Part shown: positions 8,686 through 17,881 of the stretch, one piece after another | How positions within the stretch are numbered: position 1 is the stretch's first letter | How the letters are laid out: each line of letters opens with the position of its first letter | Source of the DNA: Prochlorococcus marinus CUG1415 | Lineage (GTDB): Bacteria; Cyanobacteriota; Cyanobacteriia; PCC-6307; Cyanobiaceae | Assembly: GCF_017696015.1 (NCBI RefSeq) | Contig: NZ_JAAORL010000002.1 | Location: 248,001-312,000, forward strand | Length of the DNA stretch: 64,000 bases | Reading direction: 5' to 3' | Position numbers and translations under genes: made by a program | Notes under the pieces: model-generated | Databases searched by the model: none | What the model was told of the DNA's origin: nothing | Seen by the model: only the letters and a program-made list of their open reading frames with translations

Positions 8686-8767
8686 GGGAGCGTGGTGGAA
8701 TTGGTAGACGCACCGCACTCAAAATGCGGCACCTTCGGGTATGTCGGTTCAAGTCCGACCGCTCCCA
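8686..8767 (+). tRNA. tRNA-Leu (anticodon CAA)
   Basis: The acceptor stem GGGAGCG pairs with CGCTCCC, leaving A as the discriminator base. The anticodon stem CCGCA/TGCGG holds the loop CTCAAAA with anticodon CAA, which reads UUG. The long variable arm after the anticodon stem makes it class II, as expected for leucine, and the T arm is GTCGG-TTCAAGT-CCGAC. CCA is not encoded. argD begins 5 bases after it. Confidence 0.96.
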
Positions 8768-8772
8768 CTTTG

Positions 8773-9948
8773 ATGAATACCTATAGTCGATTCGATATAT
8801 CTTTCAAAGAAGGAAAAGGTTGTTGGCTATGGGACAAAACGGGTAAAAAGTATCTTGATGCAGTTGCTGGTATAGCAACTTGTAGTCTTGGACATAGCGA
8901 TAGAGTTTTAAGAAGAAGGCTATCAACTCAACTAAAAAAGATTCAGCACATTTCCAATCTCTACAACATTGAAGAACAAGAACAATTAAGCAGAACTTTA
9001 ACAAATATGAGTTGTGCCGAAAGAGTCTTCTTCTGCAACAGTGGTGCGGAAGCAAATGAATCAGCAATTAAATTAATTAAAAAATATGGGAATACAACAA
9101 ATAAAGGTAAAGAATCAATTATTCTCGCAGCAGAATCCAGCTTTCATGGAAGGACGCTGGCAGCCTTGAGTGCTACTGGACAGCCCAAATATCAAAAAGG
9201 TTTCGAACCAATGATTCAAGGGTTCAAATTTTTTAAATTTAACAATTTTGATTCGGTAAAAAAATTATTTGAAGAGTGTGAAAATAATGATCAAAAAATC
9301 TCCGGCGTTTTAGTTGAACCAATACAAGGAGAAGGTGGCGTAATTCCTGGAAGTAAAATATTTTTTAAAAGCCTGCGAGATATATGTGATAAATATCATT
9401 CTCTTCTCATTTTAGATGAGGTCCAAAGTGGAGTAGGTCGAACTGGAAAAATGTGGGGTTATGAGAATTTAGAAATTGAACCTGATGGATTCACCCTTGC
9501 TAAAGGATTAGGCGGAGGTCATGCAATTGGAGCATTATTGGTAAAAGAAAAAGCCAACATTTTTTCTCCAGGAGATCATGCAAGCACTTTTGGAGGAAAC
9601 CCTTTCGCCTGTAAAGCTGCCCTAACTGTATTAGAAGAAATAAATAGAAGAAATCTTATCAATAATGTTTATCTAAGAGGGGAACAATTAAGTGCTGGGT
9701 TTGAAGAATTGTCAAAAAAATTTCCAAATATTATTAGCGGGAAAAGAGGTTTAGGTTTAATACAAGGTCTGGTGATCAATGATGATTATGCTGATGCAAA
9801 AAAAATTACATTAAAAGCTTTTGATAAAGGATTACTGGTAGTTCCTGCAGGAGGAAACGTTGTAAGGATTGTCCCACCATTAGTTATATCGCAAAGAGAA
9901 ATTAATATTCTTTTGGATAAGCTAAATTCAATTTTTGAAGAGTTATAG
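8773..9948 (+). CDS. argD: Acetylornithine aminotransferase
   Basis: This PLP enzyme transfers an amino group to N-acetylglutamate semialdehyde in arginine synthesis. The 391-residue protein shows the class III aminotransferase order: FFCNSGAEANESAIKL, SSFHGRTLAALS, LLILDEVQSGVGRTGKMWG (the Asp that contacts the PLP ring) and GFTLAKGLGGGHAIGAL, whose Lys forms the internal aldimine. The reading frame extends back into the tRNA-Leu, but the start must be the ATG at 8773, which gives the normal N-terminus and avoids the tRNA. A role in other ornithine or diaminopimelate transaminations is possible, as in many bacteria. Confidence 0.95.
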   Translation: MNTYSRFDISFKEGKGCWLWDKTGKKYLDAVAGIATCSLGHSDRVLRRRLSTQLKKIQHISNLYNIEEQEQLSRTLTNMSCAERVFFCNSGAEANESAIKLIKKYGNTTNKGKESIILAAESSFHGRTLAALSATGQPKYQKGFEPMIQGFKFFKFNNFDSVKKLFEECENNDQKISGVLVEPIQGEGGVIPGSKIFFKSLRDICDKYHSLLILDEVQSGVGRTGKMWGYENLEIEPDGFTLAKGLGGGHAIGALLVKEKANIFSPGDHASTFGGNPFACKAALTVLEEINRRNLINNVYLRGEQLSAGFEELSKKFPNIISGKRGLGLIQGLVINDDYADAKKITLKAFDKGLLVVPAGGNVVRIVPPLVISQREINILLDKLNSIFEEL

Positions 9949-9959
9949 CAATTTAAATT

Positions 9960-11192
9960 TTGAAAAATACAAATTTAAAAATTCTTGAATTATTATCACC
10001 TAAATATGAAAGGGATAATATCAAGTTAGGTTTACCAAGAATTAAAAAAGCACTTCAAGAAATTGGTAATCCTTGCAAGAATATCCCTGCGATACAAATT
10101 ATTGGTACAAATGGGAAAGGATCAATAGCGGCATATTTAGAAAGTATACTTTTTGAAGCTAAAAAGAATTTTGGTGTAACGACATCTCCTCATCTTTTTG
10201 ACGTATGCGAGAGGATTAGAGTTAATAAAAAAAATATTAACAAAGCTGATTTTGAAAAAATCTATAGATTAATAGAAAAAAATCTTTCAACATTTGAATT
10301 AACTCCTTTTGAAAAAATCATTTGCTGCGCACTAAATTTTTTTGACAATGAAAAAGTTGAATTGCTCATTCTTGAAGCTGGCTTAGGGGGACGATTAGAC
10401 GCGACAACAGCCCATAAATCTAGACCAATAATTGCTATTGGGAATATTGGCTTAGACCATAAAGAATTTCTTGGAGATACGATTGAAAAAATTGCTAAAG
10501 AAAAATTAGCAGTTATTGAACAAAACTCGATAGTCATCTCATCCAACCAAAATAGTCAAGTTAAAAATTTAATAACCAAAAAAATTAAAGAGGTTGGAGC
10601 AGAAATTATCTGGAAAGATTCAATTTCAAACAGCTATGAGCTTGGATTAAAAGGAATTTTCCAAAAGCAAAATGCTTCAGTAGCTGTTGGAGCAATTGAA
10701 GCGCTGAATAATTTGGGATTTAACATTAAAGAAAAACACATATCTGAAGGTCTTAAAAATACTGCTTGGAAAGGAAGGCTAGAAATAATAAATTATTTCA
10801 AAAAAGAAATTCTGGTAGATTGTGCGCATAATTATCCTGCTGCAAAAGCACTCTCTAATGAGCGAAGAAATTGGGAGAATGAAGATAAAGGAATTTATTG
10901 GATTTTAGGTGTCCAAAGACAAAAAGATATTTACGCAATATTAAAAACACTGCTAAAGAAAAATGATCACTTATTACTTGTTCCAGTTCCAAACCAACCT
11001 AGTTGGCAATTAAACGAGCTCTCTCAGATTAAAGAAATTGACTTTCAAAAAATAATTGAATTTAAAAGATTTGAACTTGCCATTGAGTATTTATTTTCCC
11101 TAGAACAGTGGCCACCTAATCATCCTGTTCTAACAGGTTCTATTTTTTTAGTTGCTGAATTTATTAAATTTGCAAATAAACAGAAATGTTAA
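9960..11192 (+). CDS. folC: Folylpolyglutamate synthase / dihydrofolate synthase
   Basis: FolC adds glutamate to dihydropteroate and lengthens the polyglutamate tail of folates. The Mur-ligase fold is shown by the ATP loop IIGTNGKGSIAAYLESIL near residue 50, TTSPHLFDVCERI, and ILEAGLGGRLDATTA, followed by IGLDHKEFLGDTIEKIAKEK. The C-terminal domain shows DCAHNYPAAKAL. It starts at a TTG (9960), 11 bases after argD, so the two are probably one transcript. Its 3' end overlaps the convergent GlcD-like gene by 4 bases. Confidence 0.93.
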   Translation: MKNTNLKILELLSPKYERDNIKLGLPRIKKALQEIGNPCKNIPAIQIIGTNGKGSIAAYLESILFEAKKNFGVTTSPHLFDVCERIRVNKKNINKADFEKIYRLIEKNLSTFELTPFEKIICCALNFFDNEKVELLILEAGLGGRLDATTAHKSRPIIAIGNIGLDHKEFLGDTIEKIAKEKLAVIEQNSIVISSNQNSQVKNLITKKIKEVGAEIIWKDSISNSYELGLKGIFQKQNASVAVGAIEALNNLGFNIKEKHISEGLKNTAWKGRLEIINYFKKEILVDCAHNYPAAKALSNERRNWENEDKGIYWILGVQRQKDIYAILKTLLKKNDHLLLVPVPNQPSWQLNELSQIKEIDFQKIIEFKRFELAIEYLFSLEQWPPNHPVLTGSIFLVAEFIKFANKQKC

Positions 11193-12544
11193 ATATTAAA
11201 TTGTTCCTTTACTTCCCAACCTTCCAATTTTCCTGGATTTAATAGCCCTTTAGGATCAAATTTTAATTTCGCTTTTACTTGATCTGCGTCCACCACTCCT
11301 AGGCCTCCGCCTTCGACAGTTAAAACATGGGGATTAAAAATAAACGCACCAAGTTTCTTACAATCTTCCGTTATTTCATTTAATTCATCTATCCCATTCC
11401 ACTTTAATACAGGCAAAGCTGCTAATCGCGGTGATCCTTGTTGAGAAACTGCCTCTAAATGCCAAAGAACTTTTTTACCCCATTTTTTTCTCAAAAAATT
11501 AATCAATTCTAATTCATTATTAAGTGGCAAAAGCATCTGTAAATACGTCCAATTTTTATCCCTAGACCTCATATGAAGAGTTGTATGATTCCATACGACT
11601 TCAGAAATTCCATTGACGAGTTTTTCTTCTTCCCCAAGAAGGGTAGATTCAACTTTGAATTTTTTACAAATTAGCTCGATGGTTTTTGTTCCTCCAAGAG
11701 TAGATTGAATTAATATCTTGTGACTTCTAGAATTACTTTTAAACCATTTTGGCATTTGATCTACAATTTCTTCTTCAAGAATTGCTCCTAGTTTCAGATC
11801 AATTGCTGCGCTCGTAAGAGTTTTTAATATTTCTATTGTTTTTTCAAATTCAATACAGTCAATAACTATTGAATACCACTTACGTTTGATATCAGTAGCA
11901 AGTAATAAAGAAGTAATTATTCCATTAGTCCCATAAGCATGATTTAGAGGTTCGGATTCTTCAGCATCAAATTTTAATAATGCAGGTTTTTCATTCATCG
12001 TCACTGCCTCTAAACCAATAAGATTTCCTGGATCTCTTAAGAATCCCCACCTAATGGAGCCAATACCTCCTGATCCACCTGCAATAAAACCCCCAATTGT
12101 TGCAGTTTTCCAAGTACTAGGAAATAACCTCAATTCCCTCCCATATTTCTCTAATTGTCTATTCAAATCTCCCATAACACAGCCAGACTGTACTTTTACA
12201 AAACCTGTATCTGGATCAAATTCTTCTAACTTATTAAAGTGACTCATCTGCATTACCACTCCTTTAAACAATGGGACGGCTTGTCCATAATTACCTGTAC
12301 CTGAACCCCTTAAAGTAAGTGGGATAGAATATTTCCAACAAATTTCTGCTACTTCCTTTACCGCTTTGTGATCACAAGGTCTTACCACCAAATCAGCAAT
12401 ACATTCGTCTAATTTTTCAGTAAGGATAGGAGAGTAGTTATAAAAATCTTTTGAAAGTCTTTTTATGTCAGATTGGCTTTCAATAATCTCTAAGTTTTTG
12501 ACTTCTCTAAATTTGTCTATAAATTTAAAACTATTTGATGTCAT
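11189..12544 (-). CDS. GlcD-like FAD-linked oxidase
   Basis: This is a flavoprotein of the FAD-binding type 4 family, the group that includes glycolate oxidase subunit GlcD and D-lactate dehydrogenase. The PCMH-type FAD domain is visible in LTLRGSGTGNYGQAVPLFKG and in TATIGGFIAGGSGGIGSIRW, and the C-terminus has the family's GLLNPGKLEGW, which closes over the flavin. No iron-sulfur cysteine clusters are seen, so it is the flavin subunit type only. The substrate cannot be told from the sequence; photorespiratory glycolate is one possibility. It lies 38 bases downstream of the amidohydrolase gene and may share its transcript. Confidence 0.82.
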   Translation of the reverse strand: MTSNSFKFIDKFREVKNLEIIESQSDIKRLSKDFYNYSPILTEKLDECIADLVVRPCDHKAVKEVAEICWKYSIPLTLRGSGTGNYGQAVPLFKGVVMQMSHFNKLEEFDPDTGFVKVQSGCVMGDLNRQLEKYGRELRLFPSTWKTATIGGFIAGGSGGIGSIRWGFLRDPGNLIGLEAVTMNEKPALLKFDAEESEPLNHAYGTNGIITSLLLATDIKRKWYSIVIDCIEFEKTIEILKTLTSAAIDLKLGAILEEEIVDQMPKWFKSNSRSHKILIQSTLGGTKTIELICKKFKVESTLLGEEEKLVNGISEVVWNHTTLHMRSRDKNWTYLQMLLPLNNELELINFLRKKWGKKVLWHLEAVSQQGSPRLAALPVLKWNGIDELNEITEDCKKLGAFIFNPHVLTVEGGGLGVVDADQVKAKLKFDPKGLLNPGKLEGWEVKEQFNI

Positions 12545-12582
12545 TAATAAAATTTTTATTGTTTTGTATATAAATTAGCCGA

Positions 12583-13818
12583 TTAGCAATATAACTCGCC
12601 TTTTATAAACACTTTTCTCTTTAAGGTACTCGAAAAAACATCTGCCCATCTTTGTGCATCTAAAATTACAAAGTCGGCAGGGCAACCCTTTTTAATTAAA
12701 CCATCCCATTTTAAGTTTAATAATCTGCTTGGAGCTAAAAAAACAGAAGATAGAGTCATTCTCTCCCACGGATTTAGTTGAAGCATAGGTATCGAGCAAG
12801 ACAACATATAAAAAGGATCAAAATTACCAAATGGGTACCAGGGATCTTGAACGTTATCACTACCTAGAGATACATCCACGTGTGCTTTTTGTAATTGCTT
12901 TATTGGCGCAACTGGTCTTTTTAATGAGGTAGTTTTATTACTTCGATTAAGCAGCCAAAAATTTGTTAGAGGTAAAGCAATAACTTTAATATTTTTTTTA
13001 GCCATTTTTTCTCCTAAATTTAAAATCTCTCTATGACTTAGAGAAATAAGACTACTCAAATGACTACAAGTAATTGGAATACTATTAATCTTTAAATTTT
13101 CGATTGTCTCCAATAAAACTTTTATTCCTGCTCCAGGCTCAATGATCGATTCATCTATATGCAAATCTATTTCTAATTTATATTTACTCGCGAGAAGAAG
13201 CATCTTTGCGAGAAATCTGCTTGTATCTTTTTTATTGAAAGGGGGAACAATAACACCTCCTAAAATTCCTCCATAAGAGGAAAATATTTTTGCCAACTCT
13301 TCTCCATTAGAAGTATCCCAAAATTCCAATGGGGCTAGAGCAACGAATTGTAAAGTCAACTCAGATGAAAATTTTTTTTGTAATTTGAAAAGTTCAATCC
13401 AAATATTAATTGATTGACTTTTGTATGTATCAATATGACTTCTAATCGCTCTGTATCCATTTTTTATAGCAAGTTTTAATGATTTCTCAACTCTCTCAAG
13501 AACCTTATCTGTAGTTCTAGCTTTATGTTCTTCGAGGTTTATTGATAATGCTCCTCCATAGTTTGATTCCAGATTAGGAAAATCTGCCCATGTAAAAGAT
13601 TTATCAAAATGTGAATGCGTCTCAACAAATCTTGGGAATAGAATATTTTTTGGTTTGTTATCTTTATTTTTTAAAGGCTTTAATTCTGAAACAAAACCAT
13701 TCTCCCAAATGATAGAAACTGAACAAAATTCCTCCACATCAATATTGAGGTTATCAAAATCTTCTATTAAACAAAGGCTTCTGGGAATAAGAACCTCAGC
13801 GGTGCCGGAATTACTCAA
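12583..13818 (-). CDS. Cytosine-deaminase-like amidohydrolase
   Basis: This is a metal-dependent hydrolase of the amidohydrolase superfamily. The metal and catalytic residues are recognisable in order: FVETHSHFDKSF (HxH), IRSHIDTYKS, IDLHIDES, ITCSHLSSL and SLGSDNVQDPWYPFG (Asp ligand). The Asp-Pro-Trp-x-Pro-x-Gly end and the His-Ile-Asp pattern are those of cytosine deaminase and its relatives, so deamination or ring opening of a pyrimidine-like compound is likely. The substrate is not proven by sequence. The start is a TTG at 13818. It is unusual in having no nucleobase transporter beside it; the neighbour is a GlcD-like flavoenzyme. Confidence 0.8.
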   Translation of the reverse strand: MSNSGTAEVLIPRSLCLIEDFDNLNIDVEEFCSVSIIWENGFVSELKPLKNKDNKPKNILFPRFVETHSHFDKSFTWADFPNLESNYGGALSINLEEHKARTTDKVLERVEKSLKLAIKNGYRAIRSHIDTYKSQSINIWIELFKLQKKFSSELTLQFVALAPLEFWDTSNGEELAKIFSSYGGILGGVIVPPFNKKDTSRFLAKMLLLASKYKLEIDLHIDESIIEPGAGIKVLLETIENLKINSIPITCSHLSSLISLSHREILNLGEKMAKKNIKVIALPLTNFWLLNRSNKTTSLKRPVAPIKQLQKAHVDVSLGSDNVQDPWYPFGNFDPFYMLSCSIPMLQLNPWERMTLSSVFLAPSRLLNLKWDGLIKKGCPADFVILDAQRWADVFSSTLKRKVFIKGELYC

Positions 13819-13945
13819 ATTTTTTAATTTTCTTCTATTTTAAATCATAAGAAAACTTTACTGAATAATAAAATAATTCAAATTTCGATAAATGATAAAA
13901 ATAACTATGAAAAATTACCTTGAGTTGTTAAATTTATAAATGTGA

Positions 13946-14019
13946 GGCGGGCGTCGCCAAGTGGTTAAGGCAGCGGCTTGTGGCGCCGCTATTCGGGGGT
14001 TCGAATCCCCTCGCTCGCC
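13946..14019 (+). tRNA. tRNA-His (anticodon GTG)
   Basis: The acceptor stem GCGGGCG pairs with CGCTCGC, with a G-U pair at the fourth position. The extra G at -1 (13946) stands opposite C73 (14019), the identity mark of histidine tRNA. The anticodon stem GCGGC/GCCGC holds TTGTGGC, giving anticodon GTG. The T arm is GGGGG-TTCGAAT-CCCCT. CCA is not encoded. Confidence 0.96.
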
Positions 14020-14091
14020 CTCAAAAAAATTGCAGCAAAATTATTTAACTTGTAATTTTGAATTAAAGAATCATAAAAAATTCCTAGCAAA

Positions 14092-15480
14092 GTGCTAACA
14101 AAACCAGACGCAAAAAAATTTGAAAAGAATTCAACTACTGGCAGTTATTGGATAACTACATTTGGATGCCAAATGAACAAGGCTGATTCTGAGAGAATGG
14201 CTGGGACATTAGAGAAAATGGGATATACCAGAGCAGATAATGAATTAAATGCCGATTTGGTGTTATACAATACATGCACTATCAGAGATAATGCGGAGCA
14301 AAAAGTTTATAGCTTTCTAGGAAGACAAGCAAAAAGAAAGCACAAAACACCTAGCCTAAAACTTGTTGTTACAGGTTGCCTTGCTCAGCAGGAGGGGGAG
14401 TCCTTACTAAGAAGAGTCCCAGAACTCGATCTAGTAATGGGGCCTCAACACGTAAACAACCTTGAGAATCTTCTGGGGAAAGTTGATTTAGGAAATCAAG
14501 TGGCTGCCACAGAAGAAATCTTCATTTCTGAAGACATAACAAGTGCCAGAAGAGAAAGCTCTATTTGTGGCTGGGTTAATATCATTTATGGATGTAATGA
14601 AAGATGTTCATATTGTGTAGTTCCCTCTGTCAGAGGGAAAGAGCAATCAAGATATCCAAATGCGATAAAAAATGAGATACAAAAATTAGCTGATGATAAT
14701 TTTAAAGAAATTACTCTTTTGGGTCAGAATATTGATGCTTATGGTAGAGATCTGCCAGGAACTACAAAAGAGGGTAGAAAAGAAAATACTTTAACAGATC
14801 TTTTATATTATATTCATGATGTTAATGGGATTAATCGAATAAGATTTGCTACTAGTCATCCAAGATATTTTTCAAAAAGATTGATTCAAGCTTGTTATGA
14901 ACTTGATAAAGTCTGTGAACATTTCCATATTCCCTTCCAAAGTGGAAATGATGAAATCTTAAAACAAATGTCAAGAGGATATACTATCAAAAAGTATAAA
15001 AATATTATCGAGAATATAAGATCATTGATGCCAGATGCATCAATCACAGCTGACGCAATAGTTGCTTTCCCAGGAGAAACCGAACAACAATATCAAGATA
15101 CATTAAAGCTAATATCAGATATTGGCTTTGATCAAGTAAATACAGCAGCATACTCTCCAAGGCCAAATACGCCTGCAGCAGTTTGGACTAATCAACTTCC
15201 TGAAGAATTAAAAAAAGCTAGATTGAATGAAATTAATGCTTTGGTCGAGAAAACTGCTAGGAGTAGAAATCAAAGATACATGAATAATATTGAAAGTGTT
15301 TTAATTGAGGGTTTAAATCCAAAAAATTCTTCACAAATCATGGGTAGAACTAGGACTAATAGATTAACTTTCGTAGAGATTCCCAAAAACATTAAATTTA
15401 ATTTTGCATTGGGAGATGAGATAGATGTCAGAATAAATGAAGCAAGACCTTTTTCTTTAACAGGCGAACTTTGCTTATAA
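14092..15480 (+). CDS. miaB: tRNA-2-methylthio-N6-dimethylallyladenosine synthase
   Basis: MiaB inserts a methylthio group into i6A37 of tRNAs that read UNN codons. The N-terminal UPF0004 domain shows three cysteines for one 4Fe-4S cluster, in [26 protein letters not shown] and [11 protein letters not shown]. The radical SAM motif is [11 protein letters not shown], with the second cluster. The C-terminus ([21 protein letters not shown]...) is a TRAM domain. At 462 residues it is full length. The start is a GTG at 14092, 72 bases after tRNA-His. It is 10 bases before ddl. Confidence 0.96.
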   Translation: MLTKPDAKKFEKNSTTGSYWITTFGCQMNKADSERMAGTLEKMGYTRADNELNADLVLYNTCTIRDNAEQKVYSFLGRQAKRKHKTPSLKLVVTGCLAQQEGESLLRRVPELDLVMGPQHVNNLENLLGKVDLGNQVAATEEIFISEDITSARRESSICGWVNIIYGCNERCSYCVVPSVRGKEQSRYPNAIKNEIQKLADDNFKEITLLGQNIDAYGRDLPGTTKEGRKENTLTDLLYYIHDVNGINRIRFATSHPRYFSKRLIQACYELDKVCEHFHIPFQSGNDEILKQMSRGYTIKKYKNIIENIRSLMPDASITADAIVAFPGETEQQYQDTLKLISDIGFDQVNTAAYSPRPNTPAAVWTNQLPEELKKARLNEINALVEKTARSRNQRYMNNIESVLIEGLNPKNSSQIMGRTRTNRLTFVEIPKNIKFNFALGDEIDVRINEARPFSLTGELCL

Positions 15481-15490
15481 CTTTTACTAA

Positions 15491-16558
15491 ATGATCAGGA
15501 AACATAAAAAATGTGTAGGATTAATATTTGGTGGGGATTCTAATGAACATGAAGTATCGATATCCTCTGCAAAAACAGTTTTTCAAGCCTTTAATTCAAA
15601 AATAAACAAACAACGCTTTACTGTTAGAGCCTTTTATATAAATAAATATGGAGTTTGGTTTGATAGTGATCTCTCAGAGAAGATCCTAATTGATGAAATT
15701 GAAAACAATACAACAATAAAACAAGAAATTTTTAATCAAGAAAAAATTAACTTCCTAGAAGGAATTAATTTTCAAAATGTTGATGTTTGGTTCCCCCTTC
15801 TGCATGGATTTAATGGTGAAGACGGATCAATTCATGGCTTACTGAAATTTACTAAGAAACCTTTAGTCGGATGTGGAATTATAGGCTCTGCTCTAGGAAT
15901 GGATAAAATAATGATGAAAACAATTTTCTCAGATCTTAAACTTCCACAAGTTAATTATCTAGTTTTTCAAAATAAAGATCTCAGTGATAAAGAAGTAAAA
16001 AATAAGTTGATTGATGAGATTTTAAAAAAATTTAATTTTCCTGTTTTTGTTAAACCATCTAACTCTGGATCATCTCTTGGTATTTCTAAAGTCACAAATG
16101 AATGTGAAATATTTGAAGCATTAGAAAAGGCTAGGATAATAGATCAAAGAATTTTAATAGAGGAAGGTTTAGAGGTAAGAGAGATTGAATGCGGAATAAT
16201 TGGAAATGCAAAACTCTTAACCTCTGAGATAGGCGAAGTAAATTACGAAAGTGATTGGTATGATTACGATTCAAAATACAACTTAAATAATCAGATAACT
16301 ATCCCAGCTGAAATAGATTCTAAAATCACCAAAGAAATTAAAAAAATTGCAGTTCGAAGTTGTAGAGCACTTAATATTTTTGGTTTTGCAAGAATAGATT
16401 TCTTTTTAGAAAAATCGTCTAATAAAATCTTGTTAAATGAAATAAATACAATTCCTGGTTTCACAAAAAAAAGTATGTTTCCAATGCTTTGGAAAGCTTC
16501 AGGTTTAAATATTGAAGAACTTGTGGCTAAACTAGTAGATATATCTCTAGATTTATAA
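15491..16558 (+). CDS. ddl: D-alanine--D-alanine ligase
   Basis: Ddl joins two D-alanines for the peptidoglycan stem peptide, using an ATP-grasp fold. The N-terminal signature is LIFGGDSNEHEVSISSAKTV, then PLLHGFNGEDGSIHGLLK, the ATP-binding VFVKPSNSGSSLGISKV, and the C-terminal FLLNEINTIPGFTKKSMFP with the metal-binding Glu and Asn. It starts the run ddl, unknown membrane protein, ftsQ, ftsZ, a division and cell-wall arrangement shared by many bacteria. Its length of 355 residues is normal. Confidence 0.96.
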   Translation: MIRKHKKCVGLIFGGDSNEHEVSISSAKTVFQAFNSKINKQRFTVRAFYINKYGVWFDSDLSEKILIDEIENNTTIKQEIFNQEKINFLEGINFQNVDVWFPLLHGFNGEDGSIHGLLKFTKKPLVGCGIIGSALGMDKIMMKTIFSDLKLPQVNYLVFQNKDLSDKEVKNKLIDEILKKFNFPVFVKPSNSGSSLGISKVTNECEIFEALEKARIIDQRILIEEGLEVREIECGIIGNAKLLTSEIGEVNYESDWYDYDSKYNLNNQITIPAEIDSKITKEIKKIAVRSCRALNIFGFARIDFFLEKSSNKILLNEINTIPGFTKKSMFPMLWKASGLNIEELVAKLVDISLDL

Positions 16559-16568
16559 TTCAAATCAA

Positions 16569-16979
16569 ATGTTGCATGGACTTCTTTGGTTGCCATTACT
16601 ATTTATCTTCGTTTTATTAACTGCTCTGGGATGGTTAGAAAGAAGAAGGCAAAATCTTTTTAGGAGCTGGGCGAATGGTTCTGAACTTTGTAAGTTAGAT
16701 AGTTCAGGTGCAGCGTCCTTAAAAGATGGGGAATTAAGATGGAGCGCATTTGAAGCTGGTACATTTGAAGAAAAAGATAGTTTCATAATCAAGAAACTAG
16801 AATTAGTTGAATTAATGGCCCTAACTTCAGGAGAAGCTCCTCTAACAAATGAATCTCAAGGAAAGTGCAGGTTGAGATTAGTAGGTGATGGGAAAGAGAT
16901 GGATGTACCATTTTCAGATGCAGAACAGGCGAGAAAATGGATGGACCAATTAATGGAAAAGGCTCGATGTGATTTGTGA
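16569..16979 (+). CDS. Conserved membrane-anchored protein of unknown function
   Basis: I do not recognise the family. The 136 residues begin with a membrane helix (about 5-22, LLWLPLLFIFVLLTALGW), followed by basic residues and a soluble domain that is rich in Leu, Glu and Lys and contains the sequence GKCRLRLVGDGKEMDVPF near the end. The topology is a single N-terminal anchor with a small C-terminal domain. It sits between ddl (10 bases) and ftsQ (4-base overlap), so it is almost certainly co-transcribed with division genes, and a role in cell envelope or division is a reasonable guess but only from position. Confidence 0.8.
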   Translation: MLHGLLWLPLLFIFVLLTALGWLERRRQNLFRSWANGSELCKLDSSGAASLKDGELRWSAFEAGTFEEKDSFIIKKLELVELMALTSGEAPLTNESQGKCRLRLVGDGKEMDVPFSDAEQARKWMDQLMEKARCDL

Positions 16980-17701
16980 AAAACCAAAAAGAAATTCACC
17001 CTAGAAGCTTTTTATTTCTAATTTTATTTCTATTTTCGACAAGCTTAATAAGTTTAAAAACCCTAAAAAAGGTTAATATTCAGGACATTAGAATTTCTGG
17101 GAGTGAATTATTCTCGAAGAGTGACCTGGTAAAAAATTCATCTTTAAAATTTCCAATCCGATTAATTTTTATTAAAACTAATTTTTTAGAAAAAGAGTTA
17201 AAACAAAATTTATCGCTAAAGAATGTTTCAGTGCGTAGAGAAATATTGCCTTTTGGTTTGAAAGTTCATATGAAAACAAGAATTCCAATAGCATACGGAG
17301 AAAGAATATTTAATGACGAAAAAATCTCAGGTTTTATTGATAAAGATGGAATTTTTATCAACAAACAAAATGCAGAAGATATATATTTGAGCAAATTAAC
17401 TATACAAGTTTTTGGTTGGAAAGAAAAATTCAAAAAAATATTATCTGAAATTTTAATTGCCCAAGAGAATTATGAATTTGATATAGTTAAAATAACTTTT
17501 TCAACCAATGGGTTTCTAACAGTTGAGGAAAAGGATTTAAAAACAATATTCTTAGGATTCAACCCAAATTTAATCACCTATCAATTACAAATAATAAATA
17601 ACCTAAAAAATGAATTTAAGAAAAATAATTTTTCTACGAAAATAGATAATATTGATCTTACTAATCCAAATAAACCAAAAATAAAAGTGTTCAAACCCTA
17701 A
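16976..17701 (+). CDS. ftsQ: Cell division protein FtsQ
   Basis: FtsQ is a bitopic membrane protein that links the early and late parts of the divisome. There is one N-terminal membrane segment (about residues 11-27), then the POTRA domain beginning VNIQDIRISGSELFSKSDLV, followed by the FtsQ beta domain with typical weak conservation (RIPIAYGER..., FIDKDGIFI). Identification rests on length (241 residues), topology and the position just before ftsZ. The GTG start overlaps the stop of the preceding gene (GTGA), implying coupled translation. Confidence 0.85.
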   Translation: MKNQKEIHPRSFLFLILFLFSTSLISLKTLKKVNIQDIRISGSELFSKSDLVKNSSLKFPIRLIFIKTNFLEKELKQNLSLKNVSVRREILPFGLKVHMKTRIPIAYGERIFNDEKISGFIDKDGIFINKQNAEDIYLSKLTIQVFGWKEKFKKILSEILIAQENYEFDIVKITFSTNGFLTVEEKDLKTIFLGFNPNLITYQLQIINNLKNEFKKNNFSTKIDNIDLTNPNKPKIKVFKP

Positions 17702-17881
17702 TATTTGAAAATTGATATTAAATATTTTTTTTTAATTATTGTAGTGTTGATGTGGGTTTAGCATTTAAAACAAAATATTTAATAATTAAATATTTTAAGG
17801 ATTTTCCTCAACAAACTCCTACAGATGAGCTTAGTAAGTTCATAATGCACCCAATACTAGTATTAGATCCCTATTTAAGAG

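Noticed and set aside
8474-8707. 77-codon plus-strand frame before argD
   Set aside because: It runs into the tRNA-Leu and contains its promoter, and it has no family features; it is not a gene.
8692-8772. N-terminal extension of argD into the tRNA-Leu
   Set aside because: The first 27 codons are translated tRNA sequence. ArgD starts at ATG 8773.
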